Shown one piece after another: positions 38,670-49,014 of a DNA stretch of 64,000 nucleotides; position 1 is the first letter of the stretch; every line of letters starts with the position of its first letter. A program made the position numbers and the translations under genes. The notes beneath the pieces are model-generated. The model did not search any database. It was not told the origin of the DNA and saw nothing but the letters and a program-made list of their open reading frames with translations. Source of the DNA: an uncultured Pelagibacteraceae bacterium (lineage in GTDB: Bacteria > Pseudomonadota > Alphaproteobacteria > Pelagibacterales > Pelagibacteraceae); contig CABYCY010000003.1 of the NCBI GenBank assembly GCA_902517615.1, positions 55,683-119,682 on the forward strand, read 5' to 3'.

Positions 38670-40528
38670 TGGCTAAACATAAAACTCATTATGAAGATTG
38701 TGATGTTCTAGTTGTTGGTGGAGGAATGGCTGGAACTGGTGCTACCTTTGAAGCAAGGCATTGGGGCAGAGATATGAAAATTATTTGTGTTGAAAAAGCA
38801 AATATAGATAGAAGTGGAGCAGTTGCGCAAGGTCTATACGCAATTAACTGTTACATGGGTATGCAATGGGGCGAAAACCAGCCTGAAGATCATGTTAGAT
38901 ATGCAAGAAATGATTTAATGGGAATGGTAAGAGAAGATTTGGGTTATGATATGGCTCGTCATGTAGACTCTACAGTTCATATGTTTGATGAATGGGGCCT
39001 TCCAATGATGAAAAATGAGGAGACTGGAAGATATCTTAGAGAAGGTAAGTGGCAGATAATGATACATGGTGAAAGTTATAAACCAATTGTTGCTGAAGCA
39101 GCAAAAAAATCTGCAGATAAAATATACAATAGAATTATGATTACCCATCTGTTGATGGATGAGACTCAAGAGAATAGAGTAGGTGGAGCTGTTGGATTTA
39201 ATATGAGAACAGGTGATTTTCATGTGTTCAGGGCAAAAGCTGTTATAGTAGCAGCGGGAGGAGCTTCTCATATATTCAAACCAAGAGCTGTTGGAGAAGG
39301 TATGGGAAGAACATGGTATGCTCCTTGGAGTAATGGCTCTGCATATGCATTACCAATAGCAGCTGGTGCTAAAATGACACAAATGGAAAATAGAATTGTG
39401 TTATGTAGATTTAAAGATGGATATGGTCCAGTTGGAGCTTATTTTTTACATTTAAAGACCTACACTCAAAATGCAAATGGTGAAAATTATGAAAAAAAAT
39501 GGTATGATCAAACAAAGGAATTAGTAGGTGAATATATTGATCACCATCCTACACCTACCTGCTTAAGGAATCATGCATTTATACAAGAAACGATGGCAGG
39601 CGGTGGTCCAATTCATATGGTTACAACAGAGGCTTTTCAAGATCCGCATTTAGAAACTGTTGGCTGGGAAAACTTTTTAGGTATGACTGTTGGTCAAGCA
39701 GTTGTTTGGGCATCACAAAATATTGACCCCAAATATACAAATCCTGAACTAACAACATCTGAGCCATATGTTATGGGTTCCCACGCGACTTGCTCAGGAG
39801 CTTGGGTAAGTGGACCAGAAGATTTATCTCCACCAGAATATTTTTGGGGATACAATAGAATGCTAACAATTGATGGTTTATTTGGTGCAGGTGATACTGT
39901 TGGTGGAAGTGCTCATAAATTTTCATCTGGCTCATTTACTGAAGGTAGATTGGCTGCCAAAGCTGCTGTTAAATATATTGAAGATAAAAAAGCTGAAGGC
40001 TTAAAGGTTTCTGATAATCAATGTGAGGATTTTAAGGTTAAAATTTATAAACCTCTTGAAAATTACACAGTTGCTCAAAATGAAATTACTGGAGGAACAG
40101 TTTCTCCAAGTTATATTTCACCAATTCAAGGTTTGCAGCGTCTACAAAGAATTATGGACGAATATGTAGGTGGAATAGCTACAAATTATATGACTAATGC
40201 AAACATGCTTAAAAGAGGTTTAGAGCTTTTAGCTTGGCTAGAAGAGGATCTTGAATATGTTGGTGCAGAAGATTATCATCAACTTATGAGAGCTTGGGAG
40301 CTTAAACATAGAGCATTAACATCTCAATGTGTAACAGAACATACTATGTTTAGAGAGGAAACTAGATGGCCAGGATATTATTATAGAGGAGATCATATGA
40401 AACTAGATGATGACAATTGGCATTGTTTAACTGTTTCTAGAAGAGATCCTAAAACAGGTAAATTTAGTATGGAGAAAGTTCCTGTCTACCATATAGTGGA
40501 TGAAAACGAGAAGAAAAAAGCTTCTTAG
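38669..40528 (+). CDS. aprA: adenylylsulfate reductase alpha subunit
   Basis: VVGGGMAGTGATFEARHWG, AINCYMG, RWPGYYYRGDHMKLDDDNWHC. Confidence 0.97.
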   Translation: MAKHKTHYEDCDVLVVGGGMAGTGATFEARHWGRDMKIICVEKANIDRSGAVAQGLYAINCYMGMQWGENQPEDHVRYARNDLMGMVREDLGYDMARHVDSTVHMFDEWGLPMMKNEETGRYLREGKWQIMIHGESYKPIVAEAAKKSADKIYNRIMITHLLMDETQENRVGGAVGFNMRTGDFHVFRAKAVIVAAGGASHIFKPRAVGEGMGRTWYAPWSNGSAYALPIAAGAKMTQMENRIVLCRFKDGYGPVGAYFLHLKTYTQNANGENYEKKWYDQTKELVGEYIDHHPTPTCLRNHAFIQETMAGGGPIHMVTTEAFQDPHLETVGWENFLGMTVGQAVVWASQNIDPKYTNPELTTSEPYVMGSHATCSGAWVSGPEDLSPPEYFWGYNRMLTIDGLFGAGDTVGGSAHKFSSGSFTEGRLAAKAAVKYIEDKKAEGLKVSDNQCEDFKVKIYKPLENYTVAQNEITGGTVSPSYISPIQGLQRLQRIMDEYVGGIATNYMTNANMLKRGLELLAWLEEDLEYVGAEDYHQLMRAWELKHRALTSQCVTEHTMFREETRWPGYYYRGDHMKLDDDNWHCLTVSRRDPKTGKFSMEKVPVYHIVDENEKKKAS

Positions 40529-40548
40529 ATAATTTTTAAACATTTTTT

Positions 40549-40899
40549 ATGGATATTTTGTCTAAAACTGATGATGAAATATATGAATTAGCCAAACCAT
40601 TTTGGGATAATTTGGTTAAGTCATCTAATCTTAAAGATTATGGCAGTTTTACTAAAGATTTTTCAACCCAAATGCTCTTTGGTGCTAATGAAGTAGAGTT
40701 AGGTAAACAGTGGGCTAACAATAAGCTAATAACCAATCTTAAAGAAACTTTTGAACCATTTGGATGCCTTAGAAGGGGAGATCATGTAACTGTTTTAATC
40801 AAACAGACAAATAAAGAGATCCCAGGAGAGTTTCTTGGAAGACTAGTATTAGGAGTCGAAGACGGTGTACTTAAAGTTTTTGGCGCTACTATTTACTAG
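40549..40899 (+). CDS. uncharacterised protein downstream of aprA, 116 aa
   Basis: Intact ORF 20 nt after aprA, same strand; no recognised family. Confidence 0.65.
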   Translation: MDILSKTDDEIYELAKPFWDNLVKSSNLKDYGSFTKDFSTQMLFGANEVELGKQWANNKLITNLKETFEPFGCLRRGDHVTVLIKQTNKEIPGEFLGRLVLGVEDGVLKVFGATIY

Positions 40900-40966
40900 A
40901 TTAAAAATTACTTAGATCGTAAATAATTGTTTGACAAATTTTGTTGTGGGTGTAATGACGGAATAA

Positions 40967-41101
40967 ATGTTACTTTCTAACGTAAAAATTATAAACAAAC
41001 TCTCAAATTTTAAAACTATATTTATTAAAGCAGGAATTATAGCAAGCCTAACAGCTTATTGGGGAGTGATTTTAGTTGGAACGTTTATTACTTTTAATTA
41101 A
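40967..41101 (+). CDS. small single-TM protein, 44 aa (MLLSNVKIINKLSNFKTIFIKAGIIASLTAYWGVILVGTFITFN)
   Basis: Manual translation; TM helix; between the aprA-linked ORF and the TauE gene. Confidence 0.5.
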   Translation: MLLSNVKIINKLSNFKTIFIKAGIIASLTAYWGVILVGTFITFN

Positions 41102-41130
41102 GTTGTTTTTTAACAACTTTAAGATTTTTT

Positions 41131-42210
41131 ATGGAAGTATTTTTACCGATAGCTCAAGTTTTTGTTAACCCAATTGAAATACTTTTGTTAAGCGCAATAG
41201 TAGGAGTTCTTTCAGGTTTATTTGGTGTTGGTGGTGGTTTTTTAATGACACCCTTTTTAATTTTTTTAGGAATACCACCAGCATATGCAGTTGCCAATGA
41301 AGCAAATAATATTCTAGCTACTTCAGTTTCTGGATCTACCACTCATTATTTAAAAAATACTTTAGATTATAAAATGGGTTTTATGATTGTAATTGGAGGT
41401 GTAATTGGAACTTCTTTAGGAATTTATACATTTACCTATTTTAAAGGAATTGGAAAAATTGATACAGTTATATCTCTTGCGTATATGTATATATTAGCAA
41501 TTATCGGAACTTTAATGTTGGTAGAGAGCCTTGGAGAAATTGATAAAGCTAAAAGAAATATTGTTGTAAAAAAAAAATTACACGTTCATTATTGGATACA
41601 TGGCCTTCCTTTAAGAATGAGATTTCCAAAATCAAAATTATATGAAAGTATTTTTACACCTATTATAATTGGTTTAATTGTAGGTTTTATAGCTGCAATA
41701 ATGGGCATAGGTGGAGCATTTATTTTGGTACCAGCGATGATTTATATAATAAAAATGCCAACAAAGTTAGTACCTGGTACTTCTTTATTTGTTACAATTT
41801 TTGTTAGCGTAATAGTAACGTTCTTACATTCATTCAATTATGGATCGATAGATCTGTTATTGGTTTTGATGTTAGTAATAGGATCAATTATAGGCGTACA
41901 AATTGGTCAAAAACTTGGAGAGAGAATTGATAGCTCAGGTTTAAGAGCTTTATTAGCAATATTATTATTAATAGTTGGTATAGCGATTGCATACGATACA
42001 TTTTTTGTAGATCAAATTAAAAATGGAACTACTGCAACAATAAGTTCAGATCTAAATTTCTTTTCGACATTCATTATTGATTTTTCAAAAGAAATGCCTT
42101 TCTTTTATGGATTATTTACAATTATGTTTGCTATTATTTTAGGAGTAGGCGCTGCTTTTATAAGAAGATTTATATCTAATTTTAAAAAGAAAATTTTAGT
42201 CAAATCTTAA
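41131..42210 (+). CDS. TauE/SafE family permease, candidate sulfite/sulfonate exporter
   Basis: GVLSGLFGVGGGFLMTPFLI ... IAAIMGIGGAFILVPAMIYII. Confidence 0.85.
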   Translation: MEVFLPIAQVFVNPIEILLLSAIVGVLSGLFGVGGGFLMTPFLIFLGIPPAYAVANEANNILATSVSGSTTHYLKNTLDYKMGFMIVIGGVIGTSLGIYTFTYFKGIGKIDTVISLAYMYILAIIGTLMLVESLGEIDKAKRNIVVKKKLHVHYWIHGLPLRMRFPKSKLYESIFTPIIIGLIVGFIAAIMGIGGAFILVPAMIYIIKMPTKLVPGTSLFVTIFVSVIVTFLHSFNYGSIDLLLVLMLVIGSIIGVQIGQKLGERIDSSGLRALLAILLLIVGIAIAYDTFFVDQIKNGTTATISSDLNFFSTFIIDFSKEMPFFYGLFTIMFAIILGVGAAFIRRFISNFKKKILVKS

Positions 42211-43307
42211 AATAAAAAATTTTTAACACTTTCAATGTATATTAAACTTATAATTCCTACAGTTACAGCTGCAATTAAACCTACAACAAATGGCTTATAA
42301 CCCATTGATTTAAGCTCACCTAAATTTATTGAAATTCCAACAGCAGCCATTGCCATTGTTAAAAAAACTGTCGCTAAAATATTCAAATATTCAATAAATT
42401 TTGACCAATTATAAAAGTTATTATTTTCTATTGAAAAAAATTGATCTCCTAAGTTTCTAACAATTATCATACCAATAAAACCAATTACAAAATATGGAAA
42501 AATGCCTAAAATTGAATATTTTTGATCTTTTATTTCCCCTCTATTGTATAAAAAAGCAAAAAGAGGAATTAGTATAACTAAAAATGTATTTCTTATGAGT
42601 TTTGTCACAGTCGCTACATTTAAAGTGTCTGGGTTATTAAACTGTTGATCATAAATCAAACCAGCAGCAGCTACTTGAGATGTTTCATGTATTGAAGTAC
42701 CAAGAAATAGCCCAACCTCTAATGAGTTGTTATCAAAATACCATTCTGCAAAGTAAGGATAAATTAGCATTGCTATTACACCAAACAATGTAATATTTGC
42801 AATAGCATAGGCTACTTCTGTTTTTTTAGCATTTATAACAGGTGCTGTTGCAACTATTGCTGTTGCTCCACAAACACTTGTGCCAATTGCAATTAGATAA
42901 GACATTTTTGAGGATATTGGAACTTTTTTAATAAGTAATTTTATTAAAACCAAAACTCCTATGATACAAAATATTATTAAAGGTATTGCAATTGATCCAA
43001 ATTTAACAAGATCTGTAAAACTTAATCTAATTCCTAAAAAAATAATTCCTAATTTTAATATATATTGTTGTGTAAATTCTAACCCAACCATCATTCCTGG
43101 TCTTGGAGTGAATGCATTACCCATTAAAATTCCAAGTAGTATTGCAATTAATACGGTCGAAATTGGACTTTTCGTAGTAGCAAAAATTTCTATAGCTAAA
43201 ACGTTATTAATACCTTGAGAAAATAAACAAAATATTAAAGCTAATACAACGCCTGGAAAAATTGATTTAAGATTCTGAAACTTAATAAACACAGAATTTC
43301 TATGCAC
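42207..43307 (-). CDS. YeiH family putative sulfate exporter (UPF0324)
   Basis: [74 protein letters not shown]. Confidence 0.9.
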   Translation of the reverse strand: MHRNSVFIKFQNLKSIFPGVVLALIFCLFSQGINNVLAIEIFATTKSPISTVLIAILLGILMGNAFTPRPGMMVGLEFTQQYILKLGIIFLGIRLSFTDLVKFGSIAIPLIIFCIIGVLVLIKLLIKKVPISSKMSYLIAIGTSVCGATAIVATAPVINAKKTEVAYAIANITLFGVIAMLIYPYFAEWYFDNNSLEVGLFLGTSIHETSQVAAAGLIYDQQFNNPDTLNVATVTKLIRNTFLVILIPLFAFLYNRGEIKDQKYSILGIFPYFVIGFIGMIIVRNLGDQFFSIENNNFYNWSKFIEYLNILATVFLTMAMAAVGISINLGELKSMGYKPFVVGLIAAVTVGIISLIYIESVKNFLF

Positions 43308-44466
43308 TTCTGTAGAGTTTAGTCATCACAAATTCTTTGTGACCTAAAGCCTCAGCACAAGTCAATCTTCCGTTAGCCACCCTTAAAGTTGTTTTAATTA
43401 ATTCGTCGCCTGCTTCAGATAAATTCATTTCTCTAGAAAGAATTTTTGAAACGTCACAATCAATATGCTCACTCATGTTGACTGCTGTTAATGGATTTGC
43501 AGTTAACTTGATAACAGGTTCAATTGGATTTCCAATTATATTTCCCTGTCCTGTTGGGAATAGATGGATATTAAACCCTCCAGCAGCTTGCAAGGTAACA
43601 CATTCAGCAGCAGCAGAAGAGGTATCCATAAAATATAATCCTGGACCTTTTTCAGGTTCTTCAGCAGGAGTTAAAACATCAATAAATTGTCTTGAACCAA
43701 TTTTTTGAAAATTTCCAAACGCTTTTTCTTCAATTGTTGTTAGGCCACCGGCAATATTACCTGCCGTTGGTTGGCTTTCAGATAAATCGTCAGTAGCTTC
43801 TTTTAATATAAAGTCATTGTAATCGTTCCATGTTTTTTTAAATTTTTCCTGAGCCTCTGGAGTTTTTCCTCTTTTTTCACAAACAGTTTCAGCTCCAGTG
43901 AGTTCAGAAGTTTCTCCAAAACATAAATGAACACCAAGTGGTTCAAGTTTATCCATTAAATTACCAACTGTAGGGTTTGAAGCGAGACCTGACGTTGTGT
44001 CCGACTCTCCACATTTGACCGAAATCCACAGGTCACTTATTGGACATTCTTCTCTTTGTTTTTCAGATGCCCATATAGAAAATTCTTGGGCTTTTTTTGA
44101 TGCTTTCATAATAGTTTCAATATCACCAGCACCTTCAATACTAAATCCTTCTACAGGCTTTCCAGTTTTAGCAACCTCATCTACTATTCTTTTTGTCCAT
44201 TTTGGTTCAATCCCAATTATAATTGCTGCCGCAACATTTGGATTTTTTGCAGTTCCAATCATTGTTCTGAAGTGTAATTCTAAATCAGCTCCAAATTGAA
44301 GTCTTCCATATGAGTGCGGAAGTGCAATAGTACCTTTAATATTATTTGCAACTGCTTCTGCACATGCATTTGAAATATCATCAACTGGAAGAATAATTAC
44401 ATGATTTCTTGTTCCAGCTCTTCCATTTTCTCTTTTATAACCTAAAAAACTTTTTGGAATTTCCAT
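43300..44466 (-). CDS. suyB: (2R)-sulfolactate sulfo-lyase subunit beta (UxaA C-terminal family)
   Basis: [67 protein letters not shown]. Confidence 0.88.
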   Translation of the reverse strand: MEIPKSFLGYKRENGRAGTRNHVIILPVDDISNACAEAVANNIKGTIALPHSYGRLQFGADLELHFRTMIGTAKNPNVAAAIIIGIEPKWTKRIVDEVAKTGKPVEGFSIEGAGDIETIMKASKKAQEFSIWASEKQREECPISDLWISVKCGESDTTSGLASNPTVGNLMDKLEPLGVHLCFGETSELTGAETVCEKRGKTPEAQEKFKKTWNDYNDFILKEATDDLSESQPTAGNIAGGLTTIEEKAFGNFQKIGSRQFIDVLTPAEEPEKGPGLYFMDTSSAAAECVTLQAAGGFNIHLFPTGQGNIIGNPIEPVIKLTANPLTAVNMSEHIDCDVSKILSREMNLSEAGDELIKTTLRVANGRLTCAEALGHKEFVMTKLYRSA

Positions 44467-44469
44467 ATT

Positions 44470-44754
44470 TTACCACTTCTTTGTTTTTACATTATGAACA
44501 TGAACGTGTTCACCTTTTTTAATTGATTTAACTACTTTGCCAATATCGTGACCATATTTGATAATTGTGTCACCTTCATTAAGGTCAGCCATAGCAATTT
44601 TATGTCCTAAAGGAATTTCATCTGAGGATTGAATATTAACAGTTTTGTCATTCTCCATTACCCAGCAAGAGCAATCCTGTTTAGCAGTTATTTTTTCAGC
44701 AACAACAACTCCAACGTTGTCTTTTTCATCATGAATTATAATATCTGTAGCCAT
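44470..44754 (-). CDS. suyA: (2R)-sulfolactate sulfo-lyase subunit alpha (SAF domain)
   Basis: IIHDEKDNVGVVVAEKI, SSDEIPLGHKIAMADLNEGDTIIKYGHDIG; paired with suyB. Confidence 0.87.
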   Translation of the reverse strand: MATDIIIHDEKDNVGVVVAEKITAKQDCSCWVMENDKTVNIQSSDEIPLGHKIAMADLNEGDTIIKYGHDIGKVVKSIKKGEHVHVHNVKTKKW

Positions 44755-44868
44755 ATAGTGTCGATTTGTTTGTTTGAAATTTCTAAAATCTTATATATTA
44801 ATCGCACAAATTAACAAAGGAATTTTATAAATACTTTAAAATTTATACTTTAGAGAGGTTCTAGTTTT

Positions 44869-46653
44869 ATGATAAAAATGACAACAGAAGAAGCTTTTGT
44901 AAAAGTTTTACAGATGCACGGTATCGAGCATGCTTTTGGAATTATAGGTTCAGCTTTTATGCCGATTTCAGATATTTTTCCTGATGCTGGAATAACTTTT
45001 TGGGATGTCGCTCATGAAACTAATGGTGGTTTAATTGCTGATGGTTATACAAGAGCAACTGGAAAAATGTCCATGGTTATTGCTCAGAATGGACCTGGAA
45101 TTACAGGTTTAGTAACACCAATCAAAACTGCTTATTGGAATCATACTCCACTTTTATTAGTCACACCTCAGGCTGCGAATAAAACTATGGGTCAAGGTGG
45201 TTTTCAAGAAGTCGAGCAAATGAATTTATTTAAAGATATGGTTTGCTACCAAGAAGAAGTTAGAGACCCTTCAAGAATGGCAGAAGTATTAAATAGAGTA
45301 ATTGAAAAAGCAATTAGAGGATCTGCTCCTGCGCAAATTAATGTTCCTAGAGATTATTGGACACAAGTAATTGATATTGATCTTCCTCCGATTGTTAGAC
45401 TTGAAAGACAAGCAGGTGGAGTTGATGCAATTAAAAAAGCAGCTGATTTATTATCTAAAGCTAAATTTCCAGTGATTTTATCTGGTGCAGGTGTTGTAAT
45501 TGGTGGAGCTATAGATGAATGTAAAAAACTTGCTGAAAAATTAGACTCACCAGTTTGTTCTGGTTACCAACATAATGACAGTTTTCCTGGAAGCCATCCT
45601 TTAGCTGCTGGCCCACTAGGTTACAATGGTTCAAAAGCTGGAATGGAATTAATTCAACAAGCTGATGTAGTTTTAGCGTTGGGCACAAGGTTAAATCCAT
45701 TTTCAACATTACCAGGTTATGGAATGGATTATTGGCCAAAAGACGCTAGTATCATACAAGTTGATATGAATTCAGATCGTATTGGTCTTACAAAAAAAGT
45801 TACAGTTGGTATTTGTGGTGATGCAAAATTAGTTGCTCAACAATTACTTGCTCAACTTTCACCAACTGCAGGTGACACAGATAGACAAAAAAGGAAAGAT
45901 ATTATTCATCAAACAAAATCTGCTTGGTTGCAAAAATTATCAAGTCTTGATCATGAAGACGATGATGAAGGCACAGTTTGGAATGAAGAAGCTAGAAAAA
46001 GAGATGCAGATAGAATGTCTCCTAGACAAGCATGGAGAGCAATTCAAGCTGGTATGCCTGATGATGTAATTATTTCAAGTGATATTGGGAACAATTGTGC
46101 AATTGGTAATGCTTATCCTACTTTTGAGAAGGGAAGAAAATACTTAGCACCAGGATTATTTGGTCCATGTGGTTATGGTTTTCCCTCAATCTTAGGTGCC
46201 AAAATTGGCTGCCCAGAAACACCGGTAATTGGTTTTGCTGGTGATGGTGCTTTTGGTATAAGTATGAATGAGATGAGTTCATGTGCTAGAGAAGAATGGC
46301 CAGCGATTTCGATGGTAATATTTAGAAATTATCAATGGGGTGCTGAAAAAAGAAATACTACTCTTTGGTTTGATGACAATTTTGTAGGTACAGAATTAGA
46401 TCCAGAACTAAGTTATGCTAAAGTTGCAGATGCATGCGGATTAAAAGGTGTAACTGTTAGAACAATGGAGGAAACCACTAATGCAATTAAGCAATCTTGT
46501 GAAGATCAAATGAAAGGAATTACAACATTTATTGAGGTAATTTTAAATCAAGAGCTTGGTGAGCCATTTAGAAGAGATGCAATGAAAAAACCAGTTAAAG
46601 TTGCTGGTATAAATAAATCTGACATGAAACCTCAGAAATCACTGAATGGATGA
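44869..46653 (+). CDS. xsc: sulfoacetaldehyde acetyltransferase (ThDP enzyme)
   Basis: MTTEEAFVKVLQMHGIEHAFGIIGSAFMPISDIFP ... IISSDIGNNCAIGNAYPTFEKGRKYLAPGLFGPCGYGFP. Confidence 0.96.
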   Translation: MIKMTTEEAFVKVLQMHGIEHAFGIIGSAFMPISDIFPDAGITFWDVAHETNGGLIADGYTRATGKMSMVIAQNGPGITGLVTPIKTAYWNHTPLLLVTPQAANKTMGQGGFQEVEQMNLFKDMVCYQEEVRDPSRMAEVLNRVIEKAIRGSAPAQINVPRDYWTQVIDIDLPPIVRLERQAGGVDAIKKAADLLSKAKFPVILSGAGVVIGGAIDECKKLAEKLDSPVCSGYQHNDSFPGSHPLAAGPLGYNGSKAGMELIQQADVVLALGTRLNPFSTLPGYGMDYWPKDASIIQVDMNSDRIGLTKKVTVGICGDAKLVAQQLLAQLSPTAGDTDRQKRKDIIHQTKSAWLQKLSSLDHEDDDEGTVWNEEARKRDADRMSPRQAWRAIQAGMPDDVIISSDIGNNCAIGNAYPTFEKGRKYLAPGLFGPCGYGFPSILGAKIGCPETPVIGFAGDGAFGISMNEMSSCAREEWPAISMVIFRNYQWGAEKRNTTLWFDDNFVGTELDPELSYAKVADACGLKGVTVRTMEETTNAIKQSCEDQMKGITTFIEVILNQELGEPFRRDAMKKPVKVAGINKSDMKPQKSLNG

Positions 46654-47029
46654 AGTTAAATTAGGTTCTAATAGAAGTTTTGGTATTGTATTTTTTATTA
46701 TCTTTTTATTAATCTCTATTTATCCTTTAATTAATGACAATGATTTAAGATTATGGTCATTAATTATATCAATATTTTTTTTAGTCCTTGGATTACTAAA
46801 CTCAAAAATCTTAAATCCGTTAAATAAAATTTGGTTTAAATTCGGAATGCTATTAGGAAAGATTGTTTCACCATTAGTCATGGTAGTGATTTTTTTTTTC
46901 GTGGTTACACCAATAGGTATATTTATGAAATTTTTAAAAAAAGATATATTGAAATTAAAATTTAATAAAGATAAGTCTTATTGGATCAAAAAAAACGAAC
47001 CAAAAAGTAAAATGAAAAACCAGTTTTAA
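46646..47029 (+). CDS. SxtJ-like small membrane protein
   Basis: 127 aa, TM-rich, ends 'KSYWIKKNEPKSKMKNQF'; precedes a DUF5989-like ORF and a carbamoyltransferase. Confidence 0.65.
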   Translation: MDEVKLGSNRSFGIVFFIIFLLISIYPLINDNDLRLWSLIISIFFLVLGLLNSKILNPLNKIWFKFGMLLGKIVSPLVMVVIFFFVVTPIGIFMKFLKKDILKLKFNKDKSYWIKKNEPKSKMKNQF

Positions 47030-47030
47030 T

Positions 47031-47180
47031 ATGAGTTTTATAAAAGAATTTTGGGAATTTTTAAGAACAAGAAAAAAATACTGGCTTTTTCCAATTATTA
47101 TTGTTTTGGTTTTGTTTGGTGGTTTAATTATTTTAAGTCAAGGTTCAGCTGTAGCTCCATTTATTTACACAATATTTTAA
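47031..47180 (+). CDS. DUF5989-like small membrane protein, 49 aa (MSFIKEFWEFLRTRKKYWLFPIIIVLVLFGGLIILSQGSAVAPFIYTIF)
   Basis: Manual translation; FxxEFWxFLRxRKKYWLxPI...SAVAPFIYTIF; absent from ORF track. Confidence 0.8.
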   Translation: MSFIKEFWEFLRTRKKYWLFPIIIVLVLFGGLIILSQGSAVAPFIYTIF

Positions 47181-47181
47181 A

Positions 47182-49014
47182 GTGAAATATATATTAGGCA
47201 TATCTGCATTCTATCATGACAGTGCAGCCTGCATATTGCAAGATGGTGAAATCATTGCAGCTGCACAAGAAGAGAGGTTTACTAGAAAAAAACACGATTT
47301 AAGTTATCCTAAAAATGCAATAAACTTTGTATTAGATTTTACAAACTTAAAATTAAATGAAGTCGACCACATAGTTTTTTTTGAAAAACCTTTTCTAAAA
47401 TTTGAAAGAATATTAGAAACTTATGTTGCATTTGCCCCAAAAGGATTTGTTTCTTTTAGTAAAGCGATGCCTATATGGATTAAAGATAAACTTTTTCAAA
47501 AAAATTATTTATTTAATAAACTTAAAGGGCATGATGAAAATTATAAATCAGATGAAAATATTTTTTTTTCAGATCATCATTTAAGTCATGCTTCAAGTGC
47601 TTTTTTCCCATCTCCATTTGAAGAAGCTATTGTTTTAACTGCAGATGGTGTTGGTGAATGGGCCACAACTACAGTTGCTGTTGGTAAAGGGAATAGTTTA
47701 GAAATTAAAAAAGAAATACATTTTCCTCATTCTTTAGGTCTTCTTTATTCTGCATTTACTTATTTTACAGGATTTAAAGTTAATAGTGGAGAATATAAGC
47801 TCATGGGATTAGCTCCATACGGTTCTCCTATTTATGAAGAAAAAATTAAAAAGCTAATTGATATAAAAGATGATGGAACCTTTAGATTAAACCAAAAATA
47901 TTTTAATTATGCTACTGGTTTAACTATGACTAATGACAATTTTCATAGTTTATTTGGTAGTAAACCTCGTAACCCAGCAAATGAAAAAATAACTAATTTC
48001 CATATGGATGTAGCCGCTTCAATTCAAAAAGTAACTGAAGAAATAATGATAAAATTAGCAAAAAGTATTCGTAAAGAGTATGGTATTAAAAACCTTTGTT
48101 TAGCAGGTGGAGTGGCTTTAAATTGTGTTGCTAACGGAAAAATTCTTCAAGAAAAAATTTTTGATAATATTTGGATACAACCTGCTGCTGGAGATGCTGG
48201 TGGCTCTTTAGGTGCTGCTTTAGCACTTTGGCATATAGATCAAGAAAATGAAAGATTTGTAAACCCACAGGATGATATGAAAGGTTCTTATTTGGGAACA
48301 GTATTTACTCAAAACGAAATTGAAAAAGAATTAAAGTCTATAGGAGCTAATTTTCAAACTTTTAATTATGAAGATTTAATAAATAAAACTGCTGAATTAT
48401 TATCAAATGAAAAAGTTATAGGATGGTTTCAGGGTAGAATGGAATTTGGCCCCAGAGCTTTGGGTGGTAGATCTATTTTAGGCGATCCAAGGTCAGACAA
48501 AATGCAAAAAAATTTAAACTTAAAAGTAAAGTATAGAGAGAGTTTTAGACCTTTTGCACCTTCAATTCTCAGAGAAGATTTATCAGAATGGTTTGATATA
48601 AATATAGATAGCCCTTATATGCTGCTCGTAGCAAATATTAACTCTGATAAAAAAATCGAAATGACCGATGAACAAAAAAAACTATTTGGTATAGATAAAT
48701 TAAATATAAAGAGATCTGAAATTCCAGCTGTAACACATGTTGATTATTCAGCTAGAGTTCAGACTGTAACAAAAAATAATGATCGATATTATGATTTGCT
48801 TTTAAAATTTAAGAAAAAAACTGGCTGCCCTGTATTAGTAAATACATCATTCAATGTGAGGGGTGAACCAATTGTAAACACACCCACCGATGCTTTTAAT
48901 TGTTTTATGGGAACAGAATTAGATTATTTAGTTATTGGTGATTGTATTTTAGATAAAAATAAACAAGACCAAAAATATAAAAAAGATTTTTTTAAAAAAT
49001 TTAAGTTAGATTAA
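47182..49014 (+). CDS. carbamoyltransferase (NodU/CmcH/TobZ family), GTG start
   Basis: GISAFYHDSAACILQDGEIIAAAQEERFTRKKHD, DHHLSHASSAFFPSPFEEA, GWFQGRMEFGPRALGGRSILGDPR, LVNTSFNVRGEPIV. Confidence 0.95.
   Translation: MKYILGISAFYHDSAACILQDGEIIAAAQEERFTRKKHDLSYPKNAINFVLDFTNLKLNEVDHIVFFEKPFLKFERILETYVAFAPKGFVSFSKAMPIWIKDKLFQKNYLFNKLKGHDENYKSDENIFFSDHHLSHASSAFFPSPFEEAIVLTADGVGEWATTTVAVGKGNSLEIKKEIHFPHSLGLLYSAFTYFTGFKVNSGEYKLMGLAPYGSPIYEEKIKKLIDIKDDGTFRLNQKYFNYATGLTMTNDNFHSLFGSKPRNPANEKITNFHMDVAASIQKVTEEIMIKLAKSIRKEYGIKNLCLAGGVALNCVANGKILQEKIFDNIWIQPAAGDAGGSLGAALALWHIDQENERFVNPQDDMKGSYLGTVFTQNEIEKELKSIGANFQTFNYEDLINKTAELLSNEKVIGWFQGRMEFGPRALGGRSILGDPRSDKMQKNLNLKVKYRESFRPFAPSILREDLSEWFDINIDSPYMLLVANINSDKKIEMTDEQKKLFGIDKLNIKRSEIPAVTHVDYSARVQTVTKNNDRYYDLLLKFKKKTGCPVLVNTSFNVRGEPIVNTPTDAFNCFMGTELDYLVIGDCILDKNKQDQKYKKDFFKKFKLD

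Noticed and set aside
38915-39271. 118-aa minus-strand ORF
   Set aside because: Antisense to aprA
43997-44299. 100-aa plus-strand ORF
   Set aside because: Antisense to suyB; no RBS or family signal
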